Source: an uncultured Candidatus Melainabacteria bacterium
GTDB lineage: Bacteria; Cyanobacteriota; Vampirovibrionia; Gastranaerophilales; Gastranaerophilaceae
Assembly (NCBI GenBank): GCA_934693165.1
Contig: CAKUUX010000015.1
Coordinates: forward strand, 1 to 33,831
Reading direction: 5' to 3'
Length of the DNA stretch: 33,831 bases
A program made the position numbers and the translations under genes. The notes beneath the pieces are model-generated. The model was given only the letters and a program-made list of their open reading frames with translations. It ran no database searches and was not told the origin of the DNA. Positions 1-6,708 of the stretch are shown in pieces (position 1 is the first letter of the stretch; each line of letters opens with the position of its first letter).

Positions 1-34
1 TGAAAGATCATTCACATACTGTCAAAAAGGCTAG

Positions 35-68
35 AAAAGAACCTCGACGTTAAGAGGTTCTTTTTTTA
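35..68 (+). terminator. Rho-independent terminator of an upstream, mostly off-window gene
   Basis: A 9-bp perfect stem (37-45 with 54-62) closes an 8-nt loop and runs into seven T residues (61-67). The T-run is on the plus strand only, so it ends a plus-strand transcript entering from the left. The upstream gene itself cannot be identified from the few bases present. Confidence 0.85.
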
Positions 69-156
69 TGGTTAAAATTTTGTAACAAAATGTAAACAGT
101 AATAGCAAAAATAAAAATTAGGGATTTTATAACATATGTATCTAAGGTAGGAAAAC

Positions 157-552
157 ATGTTAAAAGTAGGACCAAAAGTTAATCATAGTTGCAATTGCAA
201 TTGTGCAGAACATAATCAAATAAAGAAACAACACACATGCAGTTGTGGATGTTGTTCTCAACCTCAAGAAGATAAATTCGAAAAATCACAAGCTAAGGTT
301 GATAAATTATCTTTAAAGAAAGCTTTGCCACTAGGTGCTGTTGCAGGTTTAGCATCTGCAGGCTTGGTAATGGTCGCAAATGGTTTATTAAACAAAGCTT
401 TAAAAACAAGTAACGGTCTTGCAACTACAGTTGCTGTAGGTGTAGGTATTGGTGTTGCAAATGGTGTTATTAATGGAACAATTGCAAATATCGCAACAAA
501 ACAGGCTATGGAAGAGCAAAAAGCTCAACAACAAAAAAGTGTTATTGCGTAA
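157..552 (+). CDS. Cys-rich N-terminus, Gly/Ala-rich hydrophobic C-terminus; hypothetical protein
   Basis: I do not recognise this 131-aa protein. Seven cysteines are packed in residues 12-33 as CNCNC and CSCGCC clusters interleaved with histidines, which suggests metal binding or disulfide cross-linking. Residues about 54-75 and 88-112 are Gly/Ala/Val-rich hydrophobic stretches that could form a hairpin in a membrane, with a charged Lys/Gln/Glu tail. There is no signal peptide. An AAGGTAGG ribosome-binding site lies 5 nt before the ATG; a near-identical one precedes the gene at 19485. It is a single-gene unit closed by the shared terminator at 584-618. Function unknown; the ORF is supported by its ribosome site, its composition and its own terminator. 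Confidence 0.75.
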   Translation: MLKVGPKVNHSCNCNCAEHNQIKKQHTCSCGCCSQPQEDKFEKSQAKVDKLSLKKALPLGAVAGLASAGLVMVANGLLNKALKTSNGLATTVAVGVGIGVANGVINGTIANIATKQAMEEQKAQQQKSVIA

Positions 553-583
553 AACATTAATTAGAGTATAAGAGAGTTGCTAT

Positions 584-618
584 AAAAATGGCTGTATCAG
601 AAAGGTACAGCCATTTTT
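584..618. terminator. Bidirectional terminator between convergent units
   Basis: A perfect 13-bp stem (584-596 with 606-618) has a 9-nt loop. It is flanked by A5 on the left and T6 on the right, so it can work in both directions. It separates the Cys-rich gene (plus) from tgt (minus), and is the only convergent junction in the window with a strong two-way terminator. Confidence 0.88.
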
Positions 619-631
619 TAATGTTTAAAAA

Positions 632-1768
632 CTATTTTTTCTTCGTGAAATTATCATAATGTTCATTATAAAATTCTTCAAATCTATCTTCCAAAATAGC
701 TTCTCTACATTTTTGAGAAAAATCTATTAAAAAGTGTAGATTGTGAATTGATAACAATGTTTGAGCTGTTGATTCACCACATCTATAAAGATGTCTAATA
801 TATGCTTTTGAATGATTTTGGCATGCGTAACAATTACAATTATCATCCAAAGGTGATTTATCGTCAGCAAACTGAGCATTTTTGATGTTTTTCTTACCTT
901 GATAAGTAAAGAATGAACCATGTCTAGCGTTTCTTGTAGGAAGAACGCAGTCGAACATATCCACCCCACGTTTAATACCATCAAGTAAGTCTTCAGGTGT
1001 TCCTACGCCCATCAAATATCTTGGTTTTTCTGGTGGTAAAAGTGGAGCTGTAAATTCTACAAAATGATTCATGATATCCTTTGTTTCTCCTACGCTCAAA
1101 CCACCAATTGCATAGCCAACTGAATCAAAAGTTGATATAACTTTAGCACTTTCTGTTCTTAAATCATCAAAGAATGCACCTTGAACGATAGGGAACAAAG
1201 CTTGTTTAGGATTTGTTTTAGAATGGTAACATCTTTCTAACCATCTGTGAGTTCTTTCCATCGCAAGTTTTGCTTCTTCGTGTGTGCATGGATATGGCGA
1301 ACATACGTCGAAAGCCATAATTATATCTGCTCCAATATCTTGTTGAATTTCCATAGATATTTCTGGAGAGATAAAATGTTCTTTACCGTCTTTTGGATCT
1401 CTAAAATGTACACCTTCTTCTGTGATTTTTCTTAAATCAGCAAGTGAGAATACCTGAAATCCTCCTGAATCTGTTAAAACTGGTTTATCCCAGTTCATCC
1501 AACCATGTATACCTCCAAACTCCTTAATTCTTTTTGAACCAGCTCTTAAATATAAATGATAAGAGTTAGCTAAAATAATTTGAGCTTCAGTTTCGTACAA
1601 ATGGTGATTTGTAAGCATTTTTACGGATGAATTAGTACCAACTGGCATAAAGATTGGAGTTTTAATTTGTCCGTGAGGTGTTGTTAAAACTCCTGCTCTT
1701 GCTCCAGTTTTTTTATCTATGTGTGTTAATTCATAACTAAAATAGTCGTGTTCTTTATTGTAATCCAT
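632..1768 (-). CDS. tgt: tRNA-guanine (queuine/preQ1) transglycosylase
   Basis: Exchanges guanine-34 for preQ1 in the GUN anticodons of Asn, Asp, His and Tyr tRNAs, the base-exchange step of queuosine synthesis, in the cytoplasm. The 378-aa length is normal. Visible motifs: N-terminal TPIFMPVGT; NSYHL; DSGGFQVFSL with general acid/base D100; FPIVQG; GGLSVGE; GVGTPEDLLDGI; MFDCVLPTRNARHG with nucleophile D273; and the zinc site CNCYAC (C311, C313, C316) with a downstream His. The usual DE(C/P)xPYP loop reads DVCSPYP, a position that varies among bacteria. The ATG overlaps the end of ndk by 14 bp, with a weak GGAAG upstream, so it is probably translated by coupling in an ndk-tgt operon. No other queuosine gene is in the window. 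Confidence 0.97.
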   Translation of the reverse strand: MDYNKEHDYFSYELTHIDKKTGARAGVLTTPHGQIKTPIFMPVGTNSSVKMLTNHHLYETEAQIILANSYHLYLRAGSKRIKEFGGIHGWMNWDKPVLTDSGGFQVFSLADLRKITEEGVHFRDPKDGKEHFISPEISMEIQQDIGADIIMAFDVCSPYPCTHEEAKLAMERTHRWLERCYHSKTNPKQALFPIVQGAFFDDLRTESAKVISTFDSVGYAIGGLSVGETKDIMNHFVEFTAPLLPPEKPRYLMGVGTPEDLLDGIKRGVDMFDCVLPTRNARHGSFFTYQGKKNIKNAQFADDKSPLDDNCNCYACQNHSKAYIRHLYRCGESTAQTLLSIHNLHFLIDFSQKCREAILEDRFEEFYNEHYDNFTKKK

Positions 1769-2222
1769 CTAAAACAACTTCCATCATAGTTTTCCAATTT
1801 GTGCAAAGTTCTTTTTCGACATCAAAGTATATTGCCATTTCTCTTTCTGCTGATTCAACGCAGTCAGAAGCGTGGATACAATTACATTTCATAACTGGCG
1901 AATAGTCAGCTCTGATTGAACCAACATCAGCTTTATCTGGATTTGTTGCGCCAACAATATGTCTAATTTCAGAGATTGCGTCTAAACCTTCTACAACCAT
2001 TGCAACGATTGGTGCTGATGTAATAAATTGCACTAAACCTTCGTAGAATGGTTTTCCTTTGTGTTCTGCATAGTGGCTTGCAGCTTGTTCTGGGGTAACT
2101 TCAAGCATTTTCATTGCGATAATTTTAAAACCTTTTTCTTCAAATCTTGTTATGATTTTTCCCATTAAGCCTCTTTGTACGGCATCAGGTTTAATTGCAA
2201 CGAATGTTCTTTCTGTAGGCAT
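1755..2222 (-). CDS. ndk: Nucleoside diphosphate kinase
   Basis: Transfers the gamma phosphate from ATP to NDPs through a phosphohistidine, balancing NTP and dNTP pools. The 155-aa protein is slightly longer than the usual 140-150. It starts ERTFVAIKPDAV, the typical first strand, and carries the catalytic His in CIHASD (H117) followed by the VESAERE signature. The active-site loop is divergent: GSIRADYSPVMKCN replaces the common GTIRGDF...GRN, but the length is conserved. A strong ribosome site (GAGGAGAT) precedes the ATG. It is the first gene of ndk-tgt. The upstream region to 2360 is shared with the divergent zinc-ribbon gene. Confidence 0.96.
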   Translation of the reverse strand: MPTERTFVAIKPDAVQRGLMGKIITRFEEKGFKIIAMKMLEVTPEQAASHYAEHKGKPFYEGLVQFITSAPIVAMVVEGLDAISEIRHIVGATNPDKADVGSIRADYSPVMKCNCIHASDCVESAEREMAIYFDVEKELCTNWKTMMEVVLDGLQ

Positions 2223-2291
2223 TTGTATATCTCCTCTTTTCTTAAATCCATTTCTATTTAAACATAAACAAATATTTTTTTAAATAAAATG

Positions 2292-2319
2292 TTGACTTTT
2301 AAAAAATAATTCTTAAATA
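2292..2319 (+). promoter_or_regulatory. Candidate promoter for the zinc-ribbon gene
   Basis: TTGACT at 2292-2297 is followed, after 16 nt, by TAAATA at 2314-2319. The -35 is good and the -10 is mediocre in very AT-rich DNA. A start near 2326 would leave a leader of about 34 nt carrying the AAAGGAG ribosome site. Confidence 0.4.
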
Positions 2320-2359
2320 AAACATGTTGGCGAAATGATGAAGATAGAAAAAGGAGTTT

Positions 2360-2740
2360 ATGATGATTTTTGATTTTTTATTTAATGCACACCGTTGTAA
2401 TCACGACAAAGTTGATCCAGCTTTAGATTTAGAATATTGCCCAGATTGTGGTGAATTAATTGAAAACCAATGGTATATTACAAGATGTTCTTGTTGTGGC
2501 GTAAAACACAAAAGTATAGTTAAAAATGGTAAAATTATTCCTGCTGATAACTATTGTCACAATTGTGGTTCAAGCGAATTTACAGTAGAAAGATTACCAC
2601 AAATCAATTTCTTTGATGTTAATTTTGCAGTAGTTGTTAAAAAAGTATTCTGCTCTAAAAACAGAGAAAGCTATACTCAAAGTTGGGTTGATGCTAAACA
2701 AGAAGCTGACATACAAAAATTGCTGCCACAATCCCTATAA
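2360..2740 (+). CDS. Small multi-zinc-ribbon protein
   Basis: A 126-aa soluble protein with three cysteine knuckles: CPDC (C27/C30), CSCC (C43/C45/C46) and CHNC (C66/C69), plus a HRCNH cluster at residues 11-15. This spacing suggests two zinc ribbons or one ribbon with an extra knuckle; no enzymatic domain is visible and I cannot name the family. AAAGGAG lies 3 nt before the first ATG and 6 nt before a second, immediately following ATG (2363), which may be the true start. The last 47 bp overlap, tail to tail, the end of spmB on the other strand. Could be an RNA- or DNA-associated zinc ribbon or a redox/metal protein. Confidence 0.7.
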   Translation: MMIFDFLFNAHRCNHDKVDPALDLEYCPDCGELIENQWYITRCSCCGVKHKSIVKNGKIIPADNYCHNCGSSEFTVERLPQINFFDVNFAVVVKKVFCSKNRESYTQSWVDAKQEADIQKLLPQSL

Positions 2741-3224
2741 TATCGGCAAGTATGCCTGTAAGAATTGCGTATCTAAATTTTTTGATACCAATAGAACCAA
2801 AATATACGGAAAGAACATAAAAAGTTGTTTCGCTACTTCCAACCATGATAGCTGCTAGTTTTGTTGCATAAGAATCAGGACCAAGCGTATTTGCGATATC
2901 AGAGAATATGCCAAGTGCTGCAGAGCCTGATAAAGAGCGTACAATCATTATTGGTAAAACTTCAACTGGAACTTTCAAAGCTTCAAGTATTCCACTGAAC
3001 ATAGCTCCAATACCTTCTATAAATCCAGAAGCTCTGAGCATAGAGATTGCAACAATTATTGCGACTAAATACGGAATAATGTTTATACTTACTTTAAATC
3101 CGTCCTTTGCTCCTTCTGTAAAAGTTTCATAAATAGGAACTTTTTTAATAATCCCAATAGTCAAAATTGTCAAAATTATAAATGGTAAAATCCAAGTTGA
3201 AATTGTATTAAGTACAGAGGTCAT
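2694..3224 (-). CDS. spmB: Spore maturation protein B family (nucleoside-recognition/Gate domain)
   Basis: A 176-aa integral membrane protein of SpmB length, with hydrophobic segments throughout and the family-typical stretches PIMIVRSLSGSAALG and AAIMVGSSETTFYVLSVYFG. SpmA and SpmB contribute to spore-core dehydration in Bacillus, but homologues occur in many non-sporulating bacteria, where the substrate is unknown; the fold is related to transporter gate domains. The start overlaps the spmA stop by 1 nt (TAATG), with GGAGGG upstream. The 3' end overlaps the zinc-ribbon gene by 47 bp. No sporulation genes are nearby, so a sporulation role is not implied. Confidence 0.9.
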   Translation of the reverse strand: MTSVLNTISTWILPFIILTILTIGIIKKVPIYETFTEGAKDGFKVSINIIPYLVAIIVAISMLRASGFIEGIGAMFSGILEALKVPVEVLPIMIVRSLSGSAALGIFSDIANTLGPDSYATKLAAIMVGSSETTFYVLSVYFGSIGIKKFRYAILTGILADIIGIVAAIFVCQLLV

Positions 3225-3805
3225 TATTGTGCCCTCCAGAATTTCTTAAGTATAAGTGCTATTAAGATTGCACTTACAAAAGATATACTTGTAACTATTA
3301 ATACAGGTAAAATAATTGTTGCAGGATTGTTGTATCCGATGGAAACAAGAACTGCAATTACCGTAGCTGGAACTAATTGAAACCCTGCCGTATTCATGCC
3401 CAAAAACATACACATAGCATCAGAGGCAGAGTCCTTGTCTTTGTTAACCTCTTGTAATTCTTGCATAGCCTTTATACCTATAGGTGTGGCTGCATTTGTA
3501 AGCCCAAGAGCATTTGCTGTAAAATTCATTGCAATATCTCCAATAGCTTCACTATCAGATTTTATATCTTTGAATAATATTTTTGTAATCGGTTTTAAAA
3601 GTTTTGCTATAAATTTAACAAAACCACATTCTTGAGCAATTTTCATTATTCCAAGCCAAAATGCCATTATCCCAATTAGTGAGAATGCAACCTTTACGCT
3701 GAGTTCTGTCCCTGTAAGAATAGAATTCACTACAGCATCAAGTTTTCCGTTGATTGCTCCGAATATTATTGATAATACGATTAATCCATAAAATATATAG
3801 TTCAT
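3224..3805 (-). CDS. spmA: Spore maturation protein A family (nucleoside-recognition/Gate domain)
   Basis: A 193-aa polytopic membrane protein matching SpmA in size and motifs: AFWLGIMKIAQECGFV, MNFTANALGLTNAATPIGIKAM and FLGMNTAGFQLVPATVIAV. It probably forms a two-subunit membrane complex with the downstream SpmB, to which it is translationally coupled. No Shine-Dalgarno sequence precedes the ATG. Instead a -10-like hexamer sits exactly 6 nt upstream with a -35 17 nt further, predicting a leaderless transcript. Divergent from the WYL-regulator operon across only 93 bp. Confidence 0.92.
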   Translation of the reverse strand: MNYIFYGLIVLSIIFGAINGKLDAVVNSILTGTELSVKVAFSLIGIMAFWLGIMKIAQECGFVKFIAKLLKPITKILFKDIKSDSEAIGDIAMNFTANALGLTNAATPIGIKAMQELQEVNKDKDSASDAMCMFLGMNTAGFQLVPATVIAVLVSIGYNNPATIILPVLIVTSISFVSAILIALILKKFWRAQ

Positions 3806-3811
3806 AGTTTT

Positions 3812-3840
3812 ATTTAATCATTTTTTTTTATTAATACCAA
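3812..3840 (-). promoter_or_regulatory. Predicted leaderless promoter of spmA-spmB
   Basis: On the minus strand: TTGGTA (3840-3835), 17-nt spacer, TTAAAT (3817-3812), then 6 nt to the spmA ATG. With normal -10 to +1 spacing, transcription would begin at the A of the start codon. No ribosome-binding sequence is present. Confidence 0.55.
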
Positions 3841-3862
3841 AATCTTAATGAATTTTAAAAAA

Positions 3863-3892
3863 TTGCCCGAATTCTTTAAAAAATGGTAATAT
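3863..3892 (+). promoter_or_regulatory. Predicted leaderless promoter of the WYL regulator operon
   Basis: TTGCCC (3863-3868), 18-nt spacer, TAATAT (3887-3892), then 6 nt to the ATG at 3899, so +1 is predicted at the start codon. No Shine-Dalgarno sequence is visible. It is arranged back to back with the spmA promoter. Confidence 0.6.
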
Positions 3893-3898
3893 CCTATT

Positions 3899-4843
3899 AT
3901 GTTGGAAGTTAGTAATGCAGATAATGTTGAAATTATTCAATTAAACGCAACAGGCATGCGTGTGATTATTCTATTTTCTTTGCTTTTTGATAAGCCAAGA
4001 ACTTTAGATGAAATTATGGAAGAATACACAAAGCATCCTTTGATTAAAGATATTGATTCAGATGATACTATTAGAAATGATATTAATGCTCTTAGAGATG
4101 CAGGTTGTGAAATTTCTTATGCTACAAAACTGAGTAATCCATACAGATTAATAAAACATCCATTTAACATTGTTTTAAAAAAATCTCAGCTTCGTGCTTT
4201 AAAAAAAGTTTATAACAGATTTTATGAAAATTTTACTTTTGATGAGCTTTTTGCTTTAGAATCATTTTTTGAAAAACTTATAAAATATTCAAATGATGAT
4301 AAAATAAACGAAGAAATTAAAAAGATTTCAAAACTCTCAATGTATAATAAAGAACTAGTCAAAAGTCTAGTGCATTATGCAAGTCAAAATTACAAAATCA
4401 CAATTGACTATAAAATTCGTCCAGGGGTGTTTAAGCAATATGAACTTATTGCGCAAAAAGTTGCCTTTCGTCACAATAAATTGTATCTATTCTGTATTGA
4501 TACAAGATATATGAGAAATGCTTTCTTTAAAGTTGATAATATTGTCGGTATTATTAACGTAAATATTAAAAAATCAGACGAAAAATTAAAACCTTATGAT
4601 GCAAAATACAAGATTTTAAACGTAAACGAAGAAAATTATGCTTTTTCTGATAATGAAAAGCTTCTTGAAATTGAAGGTAGTGATTTAATTATTGAAGCTA
4701 CTGCTCCAAATGAATTTATTATGATGCAAAATGTTTTGAATTTTGGCAAACGTTGTGTTGTCTTAGAACCTTTAGATTTCAGAGAAAAGATTATGGAAAA
4801 AATTAAATCTATAAGAGGAGTATATTCAAATGAAAAAGACTAG
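3899..4843 (+). CDS. WYL-domain transcriptional regulator (first of a tandem pair)
   Basis: A 314-aa protein with an N-terminal winged helix-turn-helix (residues about 18-85, DDTIRNDINALRDAGCEI, where the DIxALRxxG pattern is typical) and a C-terminal WYL-type beta domain containing HNKLYLFCIDTRYMRNAFFK, comparable to the WYL...Y...R..F core. WYL domains bind ligands, often single-stranded nucleic acid or nucleotides, and regulate DNA-damage, defence or metabolic genes. It overlaps the next WYL gene by 14 bp, a layout like the PafB/PafC pair, which act together; that these two form a heterodimer is inference. The target is unknown; candidates are its own operon and the divergent spmAB. Confidence 0.85.
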   Translation: MLEVSNADNVEIIQLNATGMRVIILFSLLFDKPRTLDEIMEEYTKHPLIKDIDSDDTIRNDINALRDAGCEISYATKLSNPYRLIKHPFNIVLKKSQLRALKKVYNRFYENFTFDELFALESFFEKLIKYSNDDKINEEIKKISKLSMYNKELVKSLVHYASQNYKITIDYKIRPGVFKQYELIAQKVAFRHNKLYLFCIDTRYMRNAFFKVDNIVGIINVNIKKSDEKLKPYDAKYKILNVNEENYAFSDNEKLLEIEGSDLIIEATAPNEFIMMQNVLNFGKRCVVLEPLDFREKIMEKIKSIRGVYSNEKD

Positions 4844-5750
4844 AAGAAGTACAACTTCATTTGCTTCATATAGATTGTTTGAATTATTGAAATTTTTATC
4901 TAATAATTCTGCAACTATTCCAGAAATTATTGAGTATTTATCTTCTATTGATCCTACTCATAGAAAATATACTTCAATTACAGTGTATAAATATTTCAAC
5001 ACTTTAAGAGCAATGGGATTACCTTTAAAGAAGAAAAATTACAAGTACTATTTAGAAAAATTACCATTTAGTTTTAATTTTTCAAAAGATGATATAAAGG
5101 CTCTAAAAATTATGTCTGTTTGTGCAGAACACATGCCTGAAAAAACTGCAAATGCAGGAATTACATCTTTAATAGAAAATCTTTCTTCAAAAATTAGTAA
5201 TGATAAAAAAGATTACTATAAAGCGTTAGATATAATTGAACCTGAATTTAAAGACCATACAGATAAAGAAAAGAAACTAATTTCTGAATTTGAAAAATAT
5301 TCTAAAGAAGGTTTGAAGGTTTGTGTTTCGTATAGAGATGAAAAAACTTCTTTAAAAAATATTGTTGTAGATTTGGTAGATATAATCTATAAAGAAGGAA
5401 AAATTTATTTTAATGTTTATGATTCATTAAAAGGTTGTATTATAAATATCCCTCTTAAACAAGTTGTTTCACTTGAACAATTAACACAAAAATCTAAAGG
5501 TGTTTTTGTGCCAACTACAGTTACATACAAAATTAAAGGTAGATTGAAAGAAACTTATGTTTTAAGAGATTACGAAACCTTAGCTTCTACTAGTGAAAAT
5601 GAATCTGTTATTGTAAATAAAGGCGAAGATGAAACTGAATTATTGAGAAGATTATTTGGCTACTGTGATTTATGTGAAATAATTTCTCCAAAATCGTACA
5701 AAGAAAAAATGATTGAAGAACTAGATTGCATGCTTAAAAATTATGCCTAG
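4830..5750 (+). CDS. WYL-domain transcriptional regulator (second of a tandem pair)
   Basis: A 306-aa paralogue of the preceding gene: winged HTH in residues about 10-75 (SYRLFELLKFLSNNSATIPE, then TVYKYFNTLRAMGLPLKKK) and a C-terminal WYL-like domain (EGKIYFNVYDSLKGCIINIP), more divergent than in the first copy. The ribosome site AGAGGAG lies inside the upstream gene, 14 bp of which overlaps. Overlap and paralogy argue for balanced production of two partner regulators. Several charged residues typical of ligand-binding WYL domains are not obvious, so it may be the structural rather than the sensing partner. Confidence 0.82.
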   Translation: MKKTRRSTTSFASYRLFELLKFLSNNSATIPEIIEYLSSIDPTHRKYTSITVYKYFNTLRAMGLPLKKKNYKYYLEKLPFSFNFSKDDIKALKIMSVCAEHMPEKTANAGITSLIENLSSKISNDKKDYYKALDIIEPEFKDHTDKEKKLISEFEKYSKEGLKVCVSYRDEKTSLKNIVVDLVDIIYKEGKIYFNVYDSLKGCIINIPLKQVVSLEQLTQKSKGVFVPTTVTYKIKGRLKETYVLRDYETLASTSENESVIVNKGEDETELLRRLFGYCDLCEIISPKSYKEKMIEELDCMLKNYA

Positions 5751-5820
5751 GTGGATAGATATTAAAAACTTGCAATTTTAGCTATTTGATGTTAACTTAG
5801 TAATACAAATTTAAACTTTT

Positions 5821-5893
5821 GGGCTAGTGGCGCAGTGGTTAGCGCAGAGGACTCATAATCCTTTGGTCGTAGGTTCGAACCCTACCTGGCCCA
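5821..5893 (+). tRNA. tRNA with CAT anticodon (elongator Met or lysidine-modified Ile2)
   Basis: A complete 73-nt cloverleaf: 7-bp acceptor stem with one G-U pair, 4-bp D stem (GCGC/GCGC), 5-bp anticodon stem with loop CTCATAA (anticodon CAT), 5-nt variable loop, 5-bp T stem with TTCGAAC loop, discriminator A. The CCA end is not encoded; T6 follows directly. An initiator tRNA is unlikely because the anticodon stem lacks the three G-C pairs. Acceptor pair C4-G69 and similarity of the anticodon arm to known Ile2 tRNAs favour Ile2 (a TilS substrate) slightly over elongator Met, but this is not decisive. Confidence 0.93.
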
Positions 5894-5929
5894 TTTTTTA
5901 TTACTTAAATTTGCTTGATTATTTTTGTT

Positions 5930-5975
5930 AAAAACTTTAATAATTTTTCAAAAACATTAAAGTTTTTGAAAATTA
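5930..5975 (+). other. Two mutually exclusive hairpins upstream of the 6026 gene
   Basis: Stem A pairs 5930-5941 perfectly with 5956-5967 (12 bp, 14-nt loop). Stem B pairs 5941-5955 with 5962-5975 (14 bp, one bulged T, 6-nt loop). They share the segment 5956-5968, so only one can form, as in attenuators. Caveats: all stems are AT-rich, no T-tract follows, and a weak TTGATT-17-TAATAA promoter (5915-5943) would put the left arm of stem A outside the transcript. Confidence 0.4.
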
Positions 5976-6025
5976 TGCCGATATACATGACATAGGTGAT
6001 AAGTGTATAAGGAAAGTGTCGGTAT

Positions 6026-6694
6026 ATGGGTATTTCGACTAATCAAGTACGATTTTTAGCGTTGACTACGGTTCAACGAAACATAAATATTTCTAATGTA
6101 ACAGAAACAGATATTTCAGCTAAGGTTGACCAATTAGCTGAGGCGTATAATTCGCTGTTATATAATTCTAATGATTTAATAAATCCGTTTGCAATTGGAG
6201 ATACGGTAACTATTGGAGATAAAGTATCTAGTATTTTACCAGATGATGCCTTTATTGATGAAAATGGTATGCCTATGGCTGTAGTTCCAGAAGAGGCAAC
6301 AATTTCGTCTATTGATGGTGATAATGTATATTTACAGGTAGGAAATAATCAGGTCGAAGTCGCAATTGATGATTTAACTGACGCAACCGATAAAGTCATG
6401 TACACGCCTGAAGAGTTCTTATCATTAACAGGTAATTCGGCTCTGGCAAATATTAACTTTGATTCAAGTACATATTTGAATTATAGCGTAGATACAACTT
6501 CGGAAACAACTATATTTGCACAAGTTCCAGAAGGTGCATATAGCATGGCAACTTCTGTTGCAAATTCTAAGGCAGATTCGATTAATGTTGCAATGCTAGG
6601 CGAAGAACATTCAAATATTAATACAGCGTATAATTCGACTAAGGCTGTAATTAATGATGATGACAAGAAGATGGCTTTAGCCGTAATGGGCTAA
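6026..6694 (+). CDS. Hypothetical protein with Gastranaerophilales-style N-terminus
   Basis: A 222-aa protein of unknown function. The N-terminus MGISTNQVRFLALTTVQRN resembles the MGxxxxQxRxLxLTxR start I associate with many uncharacterised Melainabacteria proteins. A helical region (to about residue 50) is followed by a beta-rich, acidic middle (IGDTVTIGDKV; GDNVYLQVGNNQVEVAIDDL) and a Ser/Thr/Asn-rich tail. There are no cysteines, signal peptide or membrane segment. AAGGA lies 12 nt from the ATG, an unusually long gap. The composition suggests a surface or assembly-type protein, but I will not assign a function. It converges on the next gene with only 14 bp between stops. Confidence 0.72.
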   Translation: MGISTNQVRFLALTTVQRNINISNVTETDISAKVDQLAEAYNSLLYNSNDLINPFAIGDTVTIGDKVSSILPDDAFIDENGMPMAVVPEEATISSIDGDNVYLQVGNNQVEVAIDDLTDATDKVMYTPEEFLSLTGNSALANINFDSSTYLNYSVDTTSETTIFAQVPEGAYSMATSVANSKADSINVAMLGEEHSNINTAYNSTKAVINDDDKKMALAVMG

Positions 6695-6708
6695 TAGCGT
6701 AAGAGTTA

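Noticed and set aside
1..53. Possible 3' tail of an upstream gene (frame 2 to TAG at 32-34, or frame 3 to TAA at 51-53)
   Set aside because: Both frames are open at the edge and a TGA also stands at 1-3; nothing distinguishes them, and frame 3 runs into the terminator stem.
2694..3805. Evidence for endospore formation
   Set aside because: SpmA/SpmB homologues occur in non-sporulating bacteria and no other sporulation gene is present.
5956..6030. Repeated ATATAC/TATATG words around the 6026 start as a riboswitch or operator
   Set aside because: They are imperfect direct repeats in AT-rich DNA, not inverted repeats, and match no motif I know.
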